Position numbers and translations under genes: made by a program. A model generated the notes under the pieces. That model did not search any database, had not been told where the DNA came from, and was given only the letters and a program-made list of their open reading frames with translations. A DNA stretch of 14,113 bases from Anaerolineae bacterium (GTDB lineage: Bacteria > Chloroflexota > Anaerolineae > Aggregatilineales > Phototrophicaceae), in assembly GCA_019912905.1 (NCBI GenBank), contig JAIOHO010000595.1, positions 1 through 14,113 of the forward strand. The letters run 5' to 3'. This document shows, one piece after another, positions 7,162 through 13,876 of this stretch (position 1 is its first letter; each line of letters begins with the position of its first letter).

Positions 7162-8247
7162 TTAATCGTCGATTTGATTCTGCTGCAATTGCCCGGTGTA
7201 AGAATGGGGAGCGGTCAGCAGGCGTTCGGCGACGAGAATCAGCGGAATCAGCAGGCTCACGCCCATCGGATTATAGGTGTGCTCGTGTCCCAGCAGGTTG
7301 AGCGTGACCAGCCAGGCAAACAGATTGATCACCAGCACCAGCGCGCGCAGACGCCGCCGCGCCAGCACAAACGGCAGCAGGATAATCAGGTCGTAGTTGA
7401 CGATCAGGAGGTTGCTCAGACAGAACAGCAGAAGCCAATCGTAGAACGTGAGGCGACCGCGTTTCCAGCGCAGCAGACTGTAGATGAGCAGGCCCACAAC
7501 CACCGCAAACAGGCCGATGAGCAGCATCGAGTCACTGCCGAGGCGGAAGGGGATGCGCGCCGCGCTTGCGACTCCCAGCCAGGTTTCCAATCCCCGCCGG
7601 TGAGCCAGCCATTCCAGCAGCCAGTTCGGACGCATGAAAAAAGCGGGCAGGTATATCAAGGCGGCGCTGACTGCGCCAACGGCCAGCACGCGCGGGAAAC
7701 GTCGCCAGCGGTAAATCAGCCAGATGGCGGCAGCGAAGGCCACGTGCGGTTTGATGATCGCCAGCGGGAGCAGCAGCCCATGCCAGGCGCGCGGCGGACG
7801 GTCCAGGCATTCCCGGGCCGCCAGCATGTACAGCGGCAGCACCAGCCAGGTGCTCTGCCCCAGCAGGGCATGGTCGGCAAACGGGAGAAACAGCAGCGCG
7901 ACAGCCTGGCCGCGTGACAACCAGATCACCAGGATCAGCGGCAGCAACTGCCACAGCACCTGGAGCAGCACCGGGGCGAGCTGGAGCGGCAGGCACAGGC
8001 TGGTGTACAACGGGGCCGGATAATAATTGTCCTGGGCGGGGCCATACTGGAATACATCTGGCTGATGGCAGAACGTCTGCGTCCCGCGCACGATCAACCC
8101 GTAATCATAGGGCGCGGTCTGGCGGATGATCCCCACGATGATATAGCTGATGTAGCCCCCTGCCAGCACCACCAGCAAGACGATATTCAGGTAGCGGATA
8201 AGGACTTCACGGTGCAGAGATATGTTTCGCGGCAGGGCTGCGATCAT
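7162..8247 (-). CDS. GT87-like (DUF2029) membrane glycosyltransferase
   Basis: 361 residues, integral membrane with roughly 9-10 hydrophobic helices, as in GT-C type polyprenyl-phosphate-mannose-dependent transferases. Motifs I associate with GT87 are visible in order: the acidic residue after the first helix in PYDYG (D48), the aromatic/proline motif YYPAPLYTSLCLPL (75-88), GQSTWLVLP (130-138), and IKPH (165-168). Members move a sugar from a lipid carrier onto an acceptor on the outer face of the membrane, for example glycolipids or wall polymers. The protein ends in a polar tail. The ATG at 8247 lacks an obvious ribosome site; the 82-bp gap after the VanW gene contains a TACAAT (8288-8283) without a clear -35. 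Family likely; acceptor unknown. Confidence 0.8.
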   Translation of the reverse strand: MIAALPRNISLHREVLIRYLNIVLLVVLAGGYISYIIVGIIRQTAPYDYGLIVRGTQTFCHQPDVFQYGPAQDNYYPAPLYTSLCLPLQLAPVLLQVLWQLLPLILVIWLSRGQAVALLFLPFADHALLGQSTWLVLPLYMLAARECLDRPPRAWHGLLLPLAIIKPHVAFAAAIWLIYRWRRFPRVLAVGAVSAALIYLPAFFMRPNWLLEWLAHRRGLETWLGVASAARIPFRLGSDSMLLIGLFAVVVGLLIYSLLRWKRGRLTFYDWLLLFCLSNLLIVNYDLIILLPFVLARRRLRALVLVINLFAWLVTLNLLGHEHTYNPMGVSLLIPLILVAERLLTAPHSYTGQLQQNQIDD

Positions 8248-8329
8248 GACATTCGGCCACGTTTACCCAACGGACACTACCTATTGTACGCGTGGTTCGA
8301 TGTAGGTTGGATAAAGGGATTCGCCGCTG

Positions 8330-10204
8330 CTAACCGGTCGTCGTCAGGCGCGGATCACCGGGCGCAACCTCGACCACCGCACCCCAGGGCTGGTACTGCG
8401 TGCGAAAGCGGGTGCTGTCGATCTCGTTGCCGTTGGCATCGAGCAGGACGCGGGTCACTTCGACATAGGCCCCTTCCGCGGGCCAGTCGAGCCAGCGCTC
8501 CTGCCCTGCGCGCAGATCGGGATTGGATTGATAGAGCGTGGGTTTGGCGGAGACGACATTCTGGATGGTCGGCCCGCGTTTGACAACCTGTCGCCCGACG
8601 CTCGTGCTGTAGAAACGGAACTGCACTGCGTCTTCGCCGGGATAGATCGACGATTCGATCAGCAGGTGATAGGGGGTGTCGTTGACGAAACGCAGGTCGA
8701 GGCTGCGCTCGTTGAGGGCCGGGTCGCCCTGGTAAATGGCGGCATCCATGCCGACGCCTTCGCCGCGCTCGTAATAGCCGACGCGGTAGCCATGTGCCCA
8801 GCGCTCGGTAATGGGATACCCGGCATAAAAGGCCGCCTGAAACATCGTCGTGCTCACCTGGCAGACGCCGCCGCCCACCCCGCGTACCGTCCGCCCGCCG
8901 ACGATGACGAAGCCCTCGACGAAGCCATCTTCCGGCGTGATATTGCCCAGAACGGTGTTGTATGAAAATTCCTCGCCAGGCGCGACGATGACACCGTCGA
9001 AGCGCCGTGCCGACTCGATAATATTCTGGATGCGGTTAGCCGTCGAGCCGGTGTAATAGGTGGTCGCCTCGGAAACTAACTGGGTGATGCCCAGTTCAGT
9101 CGCCGTGATGTGGTCGTGGTACTTAGGCAGGATGTAATCGAAGGCCACCGGCACCTGCCGTGCGGCGGGTTCTGGCGTGAAGATGGCGGCTTCGACGCGC
9201 TTGAGGGTCTCATCGACGTTGAGCGCGCGCCCATTCACGGCGGATTCGTAAACCTCCAACTGGCGCGCATCTTCGTTAAAGTGGAAACGCCCGTTTTTGG
9301 CTTCGCTCGCCAGGCTGGGCGCGAGGTTTTCCAGAAATTCGCGGAAGACCTCGACGTTGAGGCTGATGTCGTAGCTGACCGTGCCGTCGCCGTTAAAGAC
9401 CGGCGTTTTGCTCAGCAGCCTGCCGATCTGGTCGGGCATGGCAGTCCAGGGGCCGAGCGCCTGCCCATCGGGACGACTGGCGATAATCGACACCGGGGCG
9501 CTGACGGCGGTCCGGGCGCGCGCCGCCGCCGCTTCCACTGCTTCGGTTGTGACCAGTGGATAATCGGTCTGGATCGCCAGCGGAATTTCCCCGCCAGTAT
9601 CCAGCCGCAGGATGGCATTATCCAGTTCGTTGAGCGTGGCCTGGACGTCTACCGTCTGGCCGATGGTGGAGGGCGAGGTGCTGATGAAGATGCCGTTGAT
9701 GTCCAGAGCGGCATTCTGCGCGGGCCGATTGATCTCGCTGGCTATGGCCTGCAAGCGCTCCAGCGCCACGGTCTGATCGTAGCGCACCACCGGCGCGATG
9801 GCCCGCCCGCTGAACCAGATGCTGGCCTGTTCCGCCAGGTTCACCGGCAGACTGCCCGCGTGCCCGGCGGCCAGGACTTGATCGGCGGTCGCCCCGGCAT
9901 CCAGCGCCACGCCCAGCTCCCCGGCGCTGAACTGCCAGAAGCGCTCTTCATTGCGGAAAGTGAAGATGGCTTCATCGGCATAGGTGAAGGTCTGTTCCAG
10001 CGTGGTGATGACCTGCGCGCGCGTCATCCCCCCCAGGCTGAGGCCGTTGACCTGCACGCCGGGGATGACGCTGCTGGCGTACATCACCTGCACACCCGCC
10101 GCGAAAGCCGCCAGCAGGCCGACCAGCATCACCGCCCCCATAAGGAGGAGCAGGGGCAGGCGCAGCAGCCAGGGATTGGGGCGATTCATCGAACGAGCGC
10201 TCAT
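8330..10204 (-). CDS. VanW/YoaR-family cell-wall-associated protein
   Basis: 624 residues: a cytoplasmic basic start, one membrane anchor (about 13-38), then an extracytoplasmic chain. Two repeats resembling the YoaR-type putative peptidoglycan-binding domain (PF12229) occupy about 55-210 and 220-345. The VanW domain (about 370-500) carries the hallmark GGGVCQVSTT (444-453) followed by the AxxAGYPxxERxxHxxxVGYY pattern (458-478). A C-terminal G5-like segment (about 540-612) contains DLRAG...G.Y...R. VanW was first named in vancomycin-resistance clusters, but its biochemical role is unknown, and VanH/A/X are absent here, so resistance should not be inferred. The ATG overlaps the cyclotransferase stop as TGATG, indicating coupled translation; an internal ATG at codon 6 is an alternative. 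Confidence 0.93.
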   Translation of the reverse strand: MSARSMNRPNPWLLRLPLLLLMGAVMLVGLLAAFAAGVQVMYASSVIPGVQVNGLSLGGMTRAQVITTLEQTFTYADEAIFTFRNEERFWQFSAGELGVALDAGATADQVLAAGHAGSLPVNLAEQASIWFSGRAIAPVVRYDQTVALERLQAIASEINRPAQNAALDINGIFISTSPSTIGQTVDVQATLNELDNAILRLDTGGEIPLAIQTDYPLVTTEAVEAAAARARTAVSAPVSIIASRPDGQALGPWTAMPDQIGRLLSKTPVFNGDGTVSYDISLNVEVFREFLENLAPSLASEAKNGRFHFNEDARQLEVYESAVNGRALNVDETLKRVEAAIFTPEPAARQVPVAFDYILPKYHDHITATELGITQLVSEATTYYTGSTANRIQNIIESARRFDGVIVAPGEEFSYNTVLGNITPEDGFVEGFVIVGGRTVRGVGGGVCQVSTTMFQAAFYAGYPITERWAHGYRVGYYERGEGVGMDAAIYQGDPALNERSLDLRFVNDTPYHLLIESSIYPGEDAVQFRFYSTSVGRQVVKRGPTIQNVVSAKPTLYQSNPDLRAGQERWLDWPAEGAYVEVTRVLLDANGNEIDSTRFRTQYQPWGAVVEVAPGDPRLTTTG

Positions 10205-11124
10205 CAGCCTGTGACTTTTGACTCCGCCGGAACAAACTGAACTTCAAACATTTTCGGCCATAATTTGCCGGTCAGCAAGAAGGTATCCGTCTCCGGCAGA
10301 TAAACAATGCCGTTGAGGACATCGGCGCCGGGCCGGTCTTCTTCGGGCAGCAGGCCGGTAGCGTCGATTTCAGCCGTCACCGCGCCGGTGGCCTTATCGA
10401 TGCGCAGGATGGTATCGGTCTGCCACACGTTGGCATAAATCGAGTCGCCGACACATTCCAGTTCATTCAGGCGGTCGAGGCGCTGGCCGCTGTAGATCAC
10501 CGCTTCCGGCGTGGCACCCGGCGCGGCGGGCGCTGGCGTGATGATCGGCTCCCCGGTGGAAGTCTGCTGACCGAGGGGCACCCCTTCGAGCGTGACCTGG
10601 CGCGTTTCCACCGAATCGAAGGTCTCCGGGTCGCGCAGAGTCAGGATGTCCGAGCCGTCGCTCATCCACAAAAATTCGTCGTCGTAACACAACCCCCAGC
10701 CTTCGCCGACATACGGAAAGGTCCTGACTTCCAGAGGTGCGTGTTCGGTAAAGGCGGACAGGTTGAAGCGGAAGGCCGTCTGTTCGCGCCAGGTGATCTG
10801 GTACAGGCCGCCATCGGCCAGCGCCAGTCCCTCCGCGAAAAACTGCTCTGGAATCGGCAGATACAGCAGCACCTCGCCGGTTTCGGGGTCCACCTGGCGC
10901 AGCGAGGATTGGCCGTAGCGCCCGGTGCTTTCATACAGCAGGCCGTCATACAGGATCAGCCCCTGGGTAAAAGCGGACGGTTCATGCGGGCGCACCGACA
11001 CGACTTCGGGCACCAGTTCTTCGACGGCGGCGGTGTCCTGAAGGGAAGCGGCAGGGATGATCAATAGACTGGCCGCCAGAATCAGCACGAGGATCAGGGT
11101 TCGGTGAAACAGGCGTGTGCACAT
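10204..11124 (-). CDS. Secreted glutaminyl-peptide cyclotransferase (beta-propeller type)
   Basis: 306 residues from the ATG at 11124 (a GTG one codon earlier is possible). A signal peptide or anchor (about 5-28) exports it. The plant/bacterial glutaminyl cyclase family (PF05096) converts N-terminal Gln to pyroglutamate. Its signatures run in order: FTQGL (52-56), YESTGRYGQSSLR (64-76), FAEGL (96-100), EGWGL (141-145), SDGSD (155-159), LNELE (219-223), ANVWQTD (231-237), NGI (271-273) and TGKLWP (285-290). Most of the catalytic-face residues known in papaya and Xanthomonas enzymes appear kept. An extra Pro/Ala/Thr-rich segment of about 30 residues (185-215) interrupts the propeller just before NELE. 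The gene overlaps the VanW gene by one base and has a promoter-like pair upstream. Confidence 0.93.
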   Translation of the reverse strand: MCTRLFHRTLILVLILAASLLIIPAASLQDTAAVEELVPEVVSVRPHEPSAFTQGLILYDGLLYESTGRYGQSSLRQVDPETGEVLLYLPIPEQFFAEGLALADGGLYQITWREQTAFRFNLSAFTEHAPLEVRTFPYVGEGWGLCYDDEFLWMSDGSDILTLRDPETFDSVETRQVTLEGVPLGQQTSTGEPIITPAPAAPGATPEAVIYSGQRLDRLNELECVGDSIYANVWQTDTILRIDKATGAVTAEIDATGLLPEEDRPGADVLNGIVYLPETDTFLLTGKLWPKMFEVQFVPAESKVTG

Positions 11125-11179
11125 CACGGTTGACGATTTCCATTCTCCATATCCGGCTTCATCGCACCGGCAGTTCCCA

Positions 11180-11209
11180 AGTGTACGACCGGTGGACAGG
11201 CGCTGTAAA
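11180..11209 (-). promoter_or_regulatory. Candidate promoter of the cyclotransferase-VanW pair
   Basis: Minus strand TTTACA (11209-11204), an 18-bp spacer, TACACT (11185-11180); 5/6 and 4/6 matches. It would start transcription near 11173, with a leader of about 50 nt. The -35 lies at the centre of a perfect palindrome. Confidence 0.42.
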
Positions 11210-11214
11210 CAGCG
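11201..11214. repeat. 14-bp palindrome over the -35 box
   Basis: CGCTGT-AA-ACAGCG is a perfect 6+2+6 dyad beginning 3 bp after the lipoprotein stop codon. A 2-nt loop makes a poor RNA hairpin and no U tract follows, so a protein-binding operator for the downstream pair is the better reading, though unproven. Confidence 0.5.
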
Positions 11215-11217
11215 AAC

Positions 11218-11868
11218 TCAATCCGACGACGGAAACACCAGCGGGTCCGGCAGCGCGCTCAGAGCGGCGGCGTTGAGATGGTGCCCATCGACCGTCAGCG
11301 TCCCCAACAAATCGGGCAGAAGCGCTCGGATGCGCGCCGCCTGCGCTTCCGGCACGCTCACATGCGCCACCACCAGGTTCTGATCGGGCAGCGCCAGCGC
11401 CAGCAGCATCGTCACGGTCTGGTCGCGGTTGTTCAGCAGATAGTAGGCCGCATCGTAGTCATCCCATTCGAAGGCGACCGGCTCGCTCACCAGCGCACCG
11501 CCGATGTAGTCGGGATTGGTCACGACCTGATTCAGGACGAACCAGGCCATATTCACATCATCCGAGTCCGGCAGGGTAAAGTGCTTGTCATGCGGGATGA
11601 AGATATGAATCAAAAAACCGTTCAGCGGCGTATCGGGTGCATTGCCACCGATGTATTCGTTCAGCACGATGCCGACTGAGGTGTTGTAGGTTTCCCATCC
11701 GCGCGGCACCACAATGCTCAGGCTGACTTCACCCTCATTGTGCCGGGTCCATTGTTCGCCGCTTGCAGCACGTTTGTCCACGACCGACGGCGGGTTGGAT
11801 TGAGCCGGATAGGAAAAGACCTGACAGGCGGTCAGGAGTATGAGTAATAGACTGGCAGAAATCCGCAT
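11218..11868 (-). CDS. Putative lipoprotein, PsbP/Mog1-like, function unknown
   Basis: 216 residues from the ATG at 11868. The short leader MRISASLLLILLTAC ends in a good lipobox (LTAC, C15), so signal peptidase II processing and membrane anchoring are expected. The frame is open to 11955, but that extra 29-residue stretch would bury the signal peptide and covers an inverted repeat, so it is rejected as start. The body begins like PsbP/Mog1-type small extracytoplasmic domains (EGEVSLSIVVPRGWE, 45-59: a beta-strand pair followed by P.GW), has an alternating strand pattern and a final ALLPDLLGTLTV helix-strand. I do not recognise a named family; the fold suggestion is weak. It lies between murJ and the cyclotransferase gene, all in the same direction. 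No clear ribosome site is seen. Confidence 0.8.
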   Translation of the reverse strand: MRISASLLLILLTACQVFSYPAQSNPPSVVDKRAASGEQWTRHNEGEVSLSIVVPRGWETYNTSVGIVLNEYIGGNAPDTPLNGFLIHIFIPHDKHFTLPDSDDVNMAWFVLNQVVTNPDYIGGALVSEPVAFEWDDYDAAYYLLNNRDQTVTMLLALALPDQNLVVAHVSVPEAQAARIRALLPDLLGTLTVDGHHLNAAALSALPDPLVFPSSD

Positions 11869-11880
11869 AGAAAACTGACT

Positions 11881-11905
11881 GCAAGATCGATCGCATGGAT
11901 CTTGC
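11881..11905 (-). repeat. 8-bp inverted repeat before the lipoprotein start
   Basis: GCAAGATC (11881-11888) and GATCTTGC (11898-11905) form a perfect dyad with a 9-bp centre, ending 12 bp from the lipoprotein ATG. On the minus strand it is followed by AGTCAGTTTTC. It may be a weak terminator for murJ, a leader hairpin, or an operator. Confidence 0.55.
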
Positions 11906-11971
11906 GCGCTAAGCTTGGACAGGTTCAGCCTAATGCTATCATGACCTACCCACACCGATCGTCGTTTCTCA

Positions 11972-13645
11972 TCAGACTTTTACCCGCTGGCGCACCAGCC
12001 CCCACAGCCACCGCAGTTCTTCGATTCGCAGGATAAACGACAGGCCCAGGTAAAGGATCACGGCCACGCCGCCGCTGGCGAGGACCAGCAGCCCTTCGTG
12101 CAGCAGGCTGGGTGTGCCGATAGACTGGATCAGATAGGGCAGCAGCAGCGCAGTCACGACGCCCATCGCCAGCGAAGCCAGCCCCGCTTTCCCGATCGTC
12201 CGCAGCAGGCGCTGCTGGCCCAGGCCGTTGATACGCCGCGCCAGCAAATAACTCGATACGAGCGCGTGGACCATGTGCTTGAGGCTGTCGGCGATCATCA
12301 GGCTGAACAGGCTGAACGTCGGAAAGAGGACGATCGCTGCCACCATATAGACCGTCAGGCTCAACAGACCGACCAGTGCCGGGGTCAGCGTATCCTGCCG
12401 GGCGTAAAAGGCATACACCAGCAGCAGGTCGAGCGCCGCGAAGGGCAGACCAATCAGGTACAGGCGCAGCGCCGTGACCGTGATGACCGTATCGAATGGG
12501 GTGAACGCGCCGTGCTGGAACAGCAGCGCCACAATCGGCGTCGCCAGCACGAATAACCCAACCGCCGCCGGGAGGATCAGAGTCGTGGCTAAGCGCAGGC
12601 CCAGGCCCAGCGTATCGCGGAACGCCTGCCGCCCTGCGTCGGTAATCGACACCGCCTGCCGCGACAGAGTCGGCAGAATGGCAATGCTGATGGCCGTCGC
12701 CACCAGACCCTGGGGAAACTGAATCAGCGTTGTGGCCCAGTTCATATAACCCGTGCTGCCCTCGACGCTCTGGCTGGCGAGGTTGTAGCTGAAGGTACGA
12801 ATGACCAGCGTATCGAGCACCAGCGAAAACATGACCGGGGTATACAGGCGCACGATCTGGCCGATGGCCGGGTGATTCCAGTTCAGCGTCAGGTGCAGAT
12901 GCGCGCCGCGCAAACCGGGAAGCTGAAGCACAAGCTGGACCAGCGCGCCAATCAGCCAGCCGACCGCCGCCGCTGTAATGGCATCCGATGGCCGGGCTAA
13001 GCCCCATACCACACCGGGAGCGACCAGACGGGCCGTCAGCTGTACGGGCGGCACCAGCAGGATCGTCAGGAGGACGATGGCGGCGTTAAAACCGGCCCCG
13101 GCAAACGCGGGCCAGGTGAAGACTCGCAGGGCATAGAGTGTGCCGCTGAGCACGCTGAACCAGCCCAGAAAAATGAGGGCCGGAGCGGTCAGCCGCAGCA
13201 GGTCCGCCGCCAGTTGGAGCGTCGCCAGGTCGAAACCGCCGCCAACAAACTGGACGATGTGCGGCGCAAGAATCTCCAGCAGGACCACCAGCAGCGCCAG
13301 CACCACCGTGACCAGGCTGAGGAGGACCGAGACCAAGCGCCACAAGGCGATGCGACCTTCCTGTGTGGCGATCTCACTCAGGACCGGGATGATGGCGCTG
13401 TTGACGTGCCCGGCAATCAGTAAATCGTAGAGCGCCTTGGGCACGATGACGGCCACGTTGAAGGCATCGACCGCCGCCGAAGCGCCGAACAGGTTGGTCA
13501 GCATCACCTCGCGCAGCAGGCCGAACACCCGGCTGGCAACGTTGCCAAGTGCCAGAACACCCGTCGCCCGCGCCACGCCTGCGTTAACTTCGAATTGGCT
13601 TTCTGCGGCGGAAACGGCGTCGGCTGGCGTGGTGTTGGATGACAT
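11972..13645 (-). CDS. murJ: Lipid II flippase MurJ (MviN family)
   Basis: 557 residues with 13-14 hydrophobic helices, the MOP-superfamily MurJ layout. MurJ flips undecaprenyl-linked lipid II across the cytoplasmic membrane for peptidoglycan synthesis. The N-terminal signature SRVFGLLREV (38-47) and AVDAF (58-62) supplies residues matching E. coli Arg18, Arg24 and Asp39 (R39, R45, D60 here); the motif around E. coli Arg52 reads LYDLLIAG and lacks the Arg. The QFPQGLVATAISIAILPTLSR stretch in the middle is another family hallmark. No cytoplasmic pseudokinase extension of the mycobacterial type is present. The ATG at 13645 directly follows an in-frame TTG and no strong ribosome site is visible. 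A promoter lies about 50 bp upstream, so it begins a transcript. Confidence 0.95.
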   Translation of the reverse strand: MSSNTTPADAVSAAESQFEVNAGVARATGVLALGNVASRVFGLLREVMLTNLFGASAAVDAFNVAVIVPKALYDLLIAGHVNSAIIPVLSEIATQEGRIALWRLVSVLLSLVTVVLALLVVLLEILAPHIVQFVGGGFDLATLQLAADLLRLTAPALIFLGWFSVLSGTLYALRVFTWPAFAGAGFNAAIVLLTILLVPPVQLTARLVAPGVVWGLARPSDAITAAAVGWLIGALVQLVLQLPGLRGAHLHLTLNWNHPAIGQIVRLYTPVMFSLVLDTLVIRTFSYNLASQSVEGSTGYMNWATTLIQFPQGLVATAISIAILPTLSRQAVSITDAGRQAFRDTLGLGLRLATTLILPAAVGLFVLATPIVALLFQHGAFTPFDTVITVTALRLYLIGLPFAALDLLLVYAFYARQDTLTPALVGLLSLTVYMVAAIVLFPTFSLFSLMIADSLKHMVHALVSSYLLARRINGLGQQRLLRTIGKAGLASLAMGVVTALLLPYLIQSIGTPSLLHEGLLVLASGGVAVILYLGLSFILRIEELRWLWGLVRQRVKV

Positions 13646-13692
13646 CAATCGGGGGTGCCTGTTAGCGAACAGATCAGGGCCGGAGTGAGTGG

Positions 13693-13721
13693 ATTATAGG
13701 GTAAGGCCAGGCAAGTATCCA
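13693..13721 (-). promoter_or_regulatory. Candidate murJ promoter
   Basis: Minus strand TGGATA (13721-13716), 17-bp spacer, perfect TATAAT (13698-13693). The start site would be near 13686, about 41 nt before the murJ ATG. It diverges from the plus-strand promoter 40 bp away. Between them lies a loose direct repeat TCCAGA..TTTTAG (13718-13733, 13736-13747). Confidence 0.5.
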
Positions 13722-13761
13722 GACACATTTTAGGGTCCAGATTTTAGACTGGTCAAAATGC

Positions 13762-13790
13762 TTGACAGCCCCATTTGTTATGTTTATACT
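13762..13790 (+). promoter_or_regulatory. Strong plus-strand sigma70-type promoter
   Basis: Perfect TTGACA (13762-13767), ideal 17-bp spacer, TATACT (13785-13790, 5/6). It is the best consensus promoter in the window and points away from murJ, toward a terminator about 55 bp on, with no gene on its strand. Confidence 0.65.
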
Positions 13791-13796
13791 GAGAAT

Positions 13797-13876
13797 GAAA
13801 TTAAAAATTTGTGAAAAACTGTAGATTGTTTTAATAAACTTTGAAAGAAGCCACCCGCGGGTGGCTTCTTTTATTT
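13797..13876 (+). ncRNA. Candidate small RNA of about 80 nt
   Basis: The transcript expected between the plus-strand promoter and the terminator: about 47 nt of AT-rich, probably unstructured sequence followed by a 12-bp GC-centred terminator hairpin and a U tract. No protein gene lies on this strand; a 9-codon frame (13795-13824) starts at or before the expected transcription start and is not convincing. No Rfam family is recognised. The 3' end is antisense to the last bases and stop codon of the histidine kinase gene. This is inference from signals alone. Confidence 0.4.
13844..13876. terminator. Strong intrinsic terminator, probably bidirectional
   Basis: A perfect 28-bp palindrome (13844-13871) folds as a 12-bp stem AAAGAAGCCACC/GGTGGCTTCTTT with CGCG loop. 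On the plus strand it runs into TTTTATTT, a full U tract. On the minus strand it starts 3 nt after the histidine kinase stop and ends in TTCTTTC, so it can also end that gene. Confidence 0.88.

Noticed and set aside
7105..7917. Long plus-strand frame opposite the GT87-like gene
   Set aside because: Gln/His/Arg-rich translation typical of the complement of a hydrophobic membrane gene; the minus-strand product has clear family motifs.
8330..10204. Vancomycin-resistance role for the VanW-family gene
   Set aside because: VanW homologues are widespread outside resistance clusters and no VanH, VanA-type ligase, VanX or VanS/R pair is visible here.
9110..10240. Long plus-strand frame of about 376 codons opposite the VanW gene
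   Set aside because: Antisense shadow in GC-rich DNA; no domain, while the minus strand encodes an intact VanW protein.
11869..11955. N-terminal extension of the lipoprotein gene
   Set aside because: Would put 29 polar residues before the signal peptide and lies over the inverted repeat; the lipobox fits the start at 11868.
13795..13824. 9-codon plus-strand frame after the strong promoter, possible leader peptide
   Set aside because: Its ATG is at or before the expected transcription start, has no ribosome site, and there is no downstream gene to attenuate.
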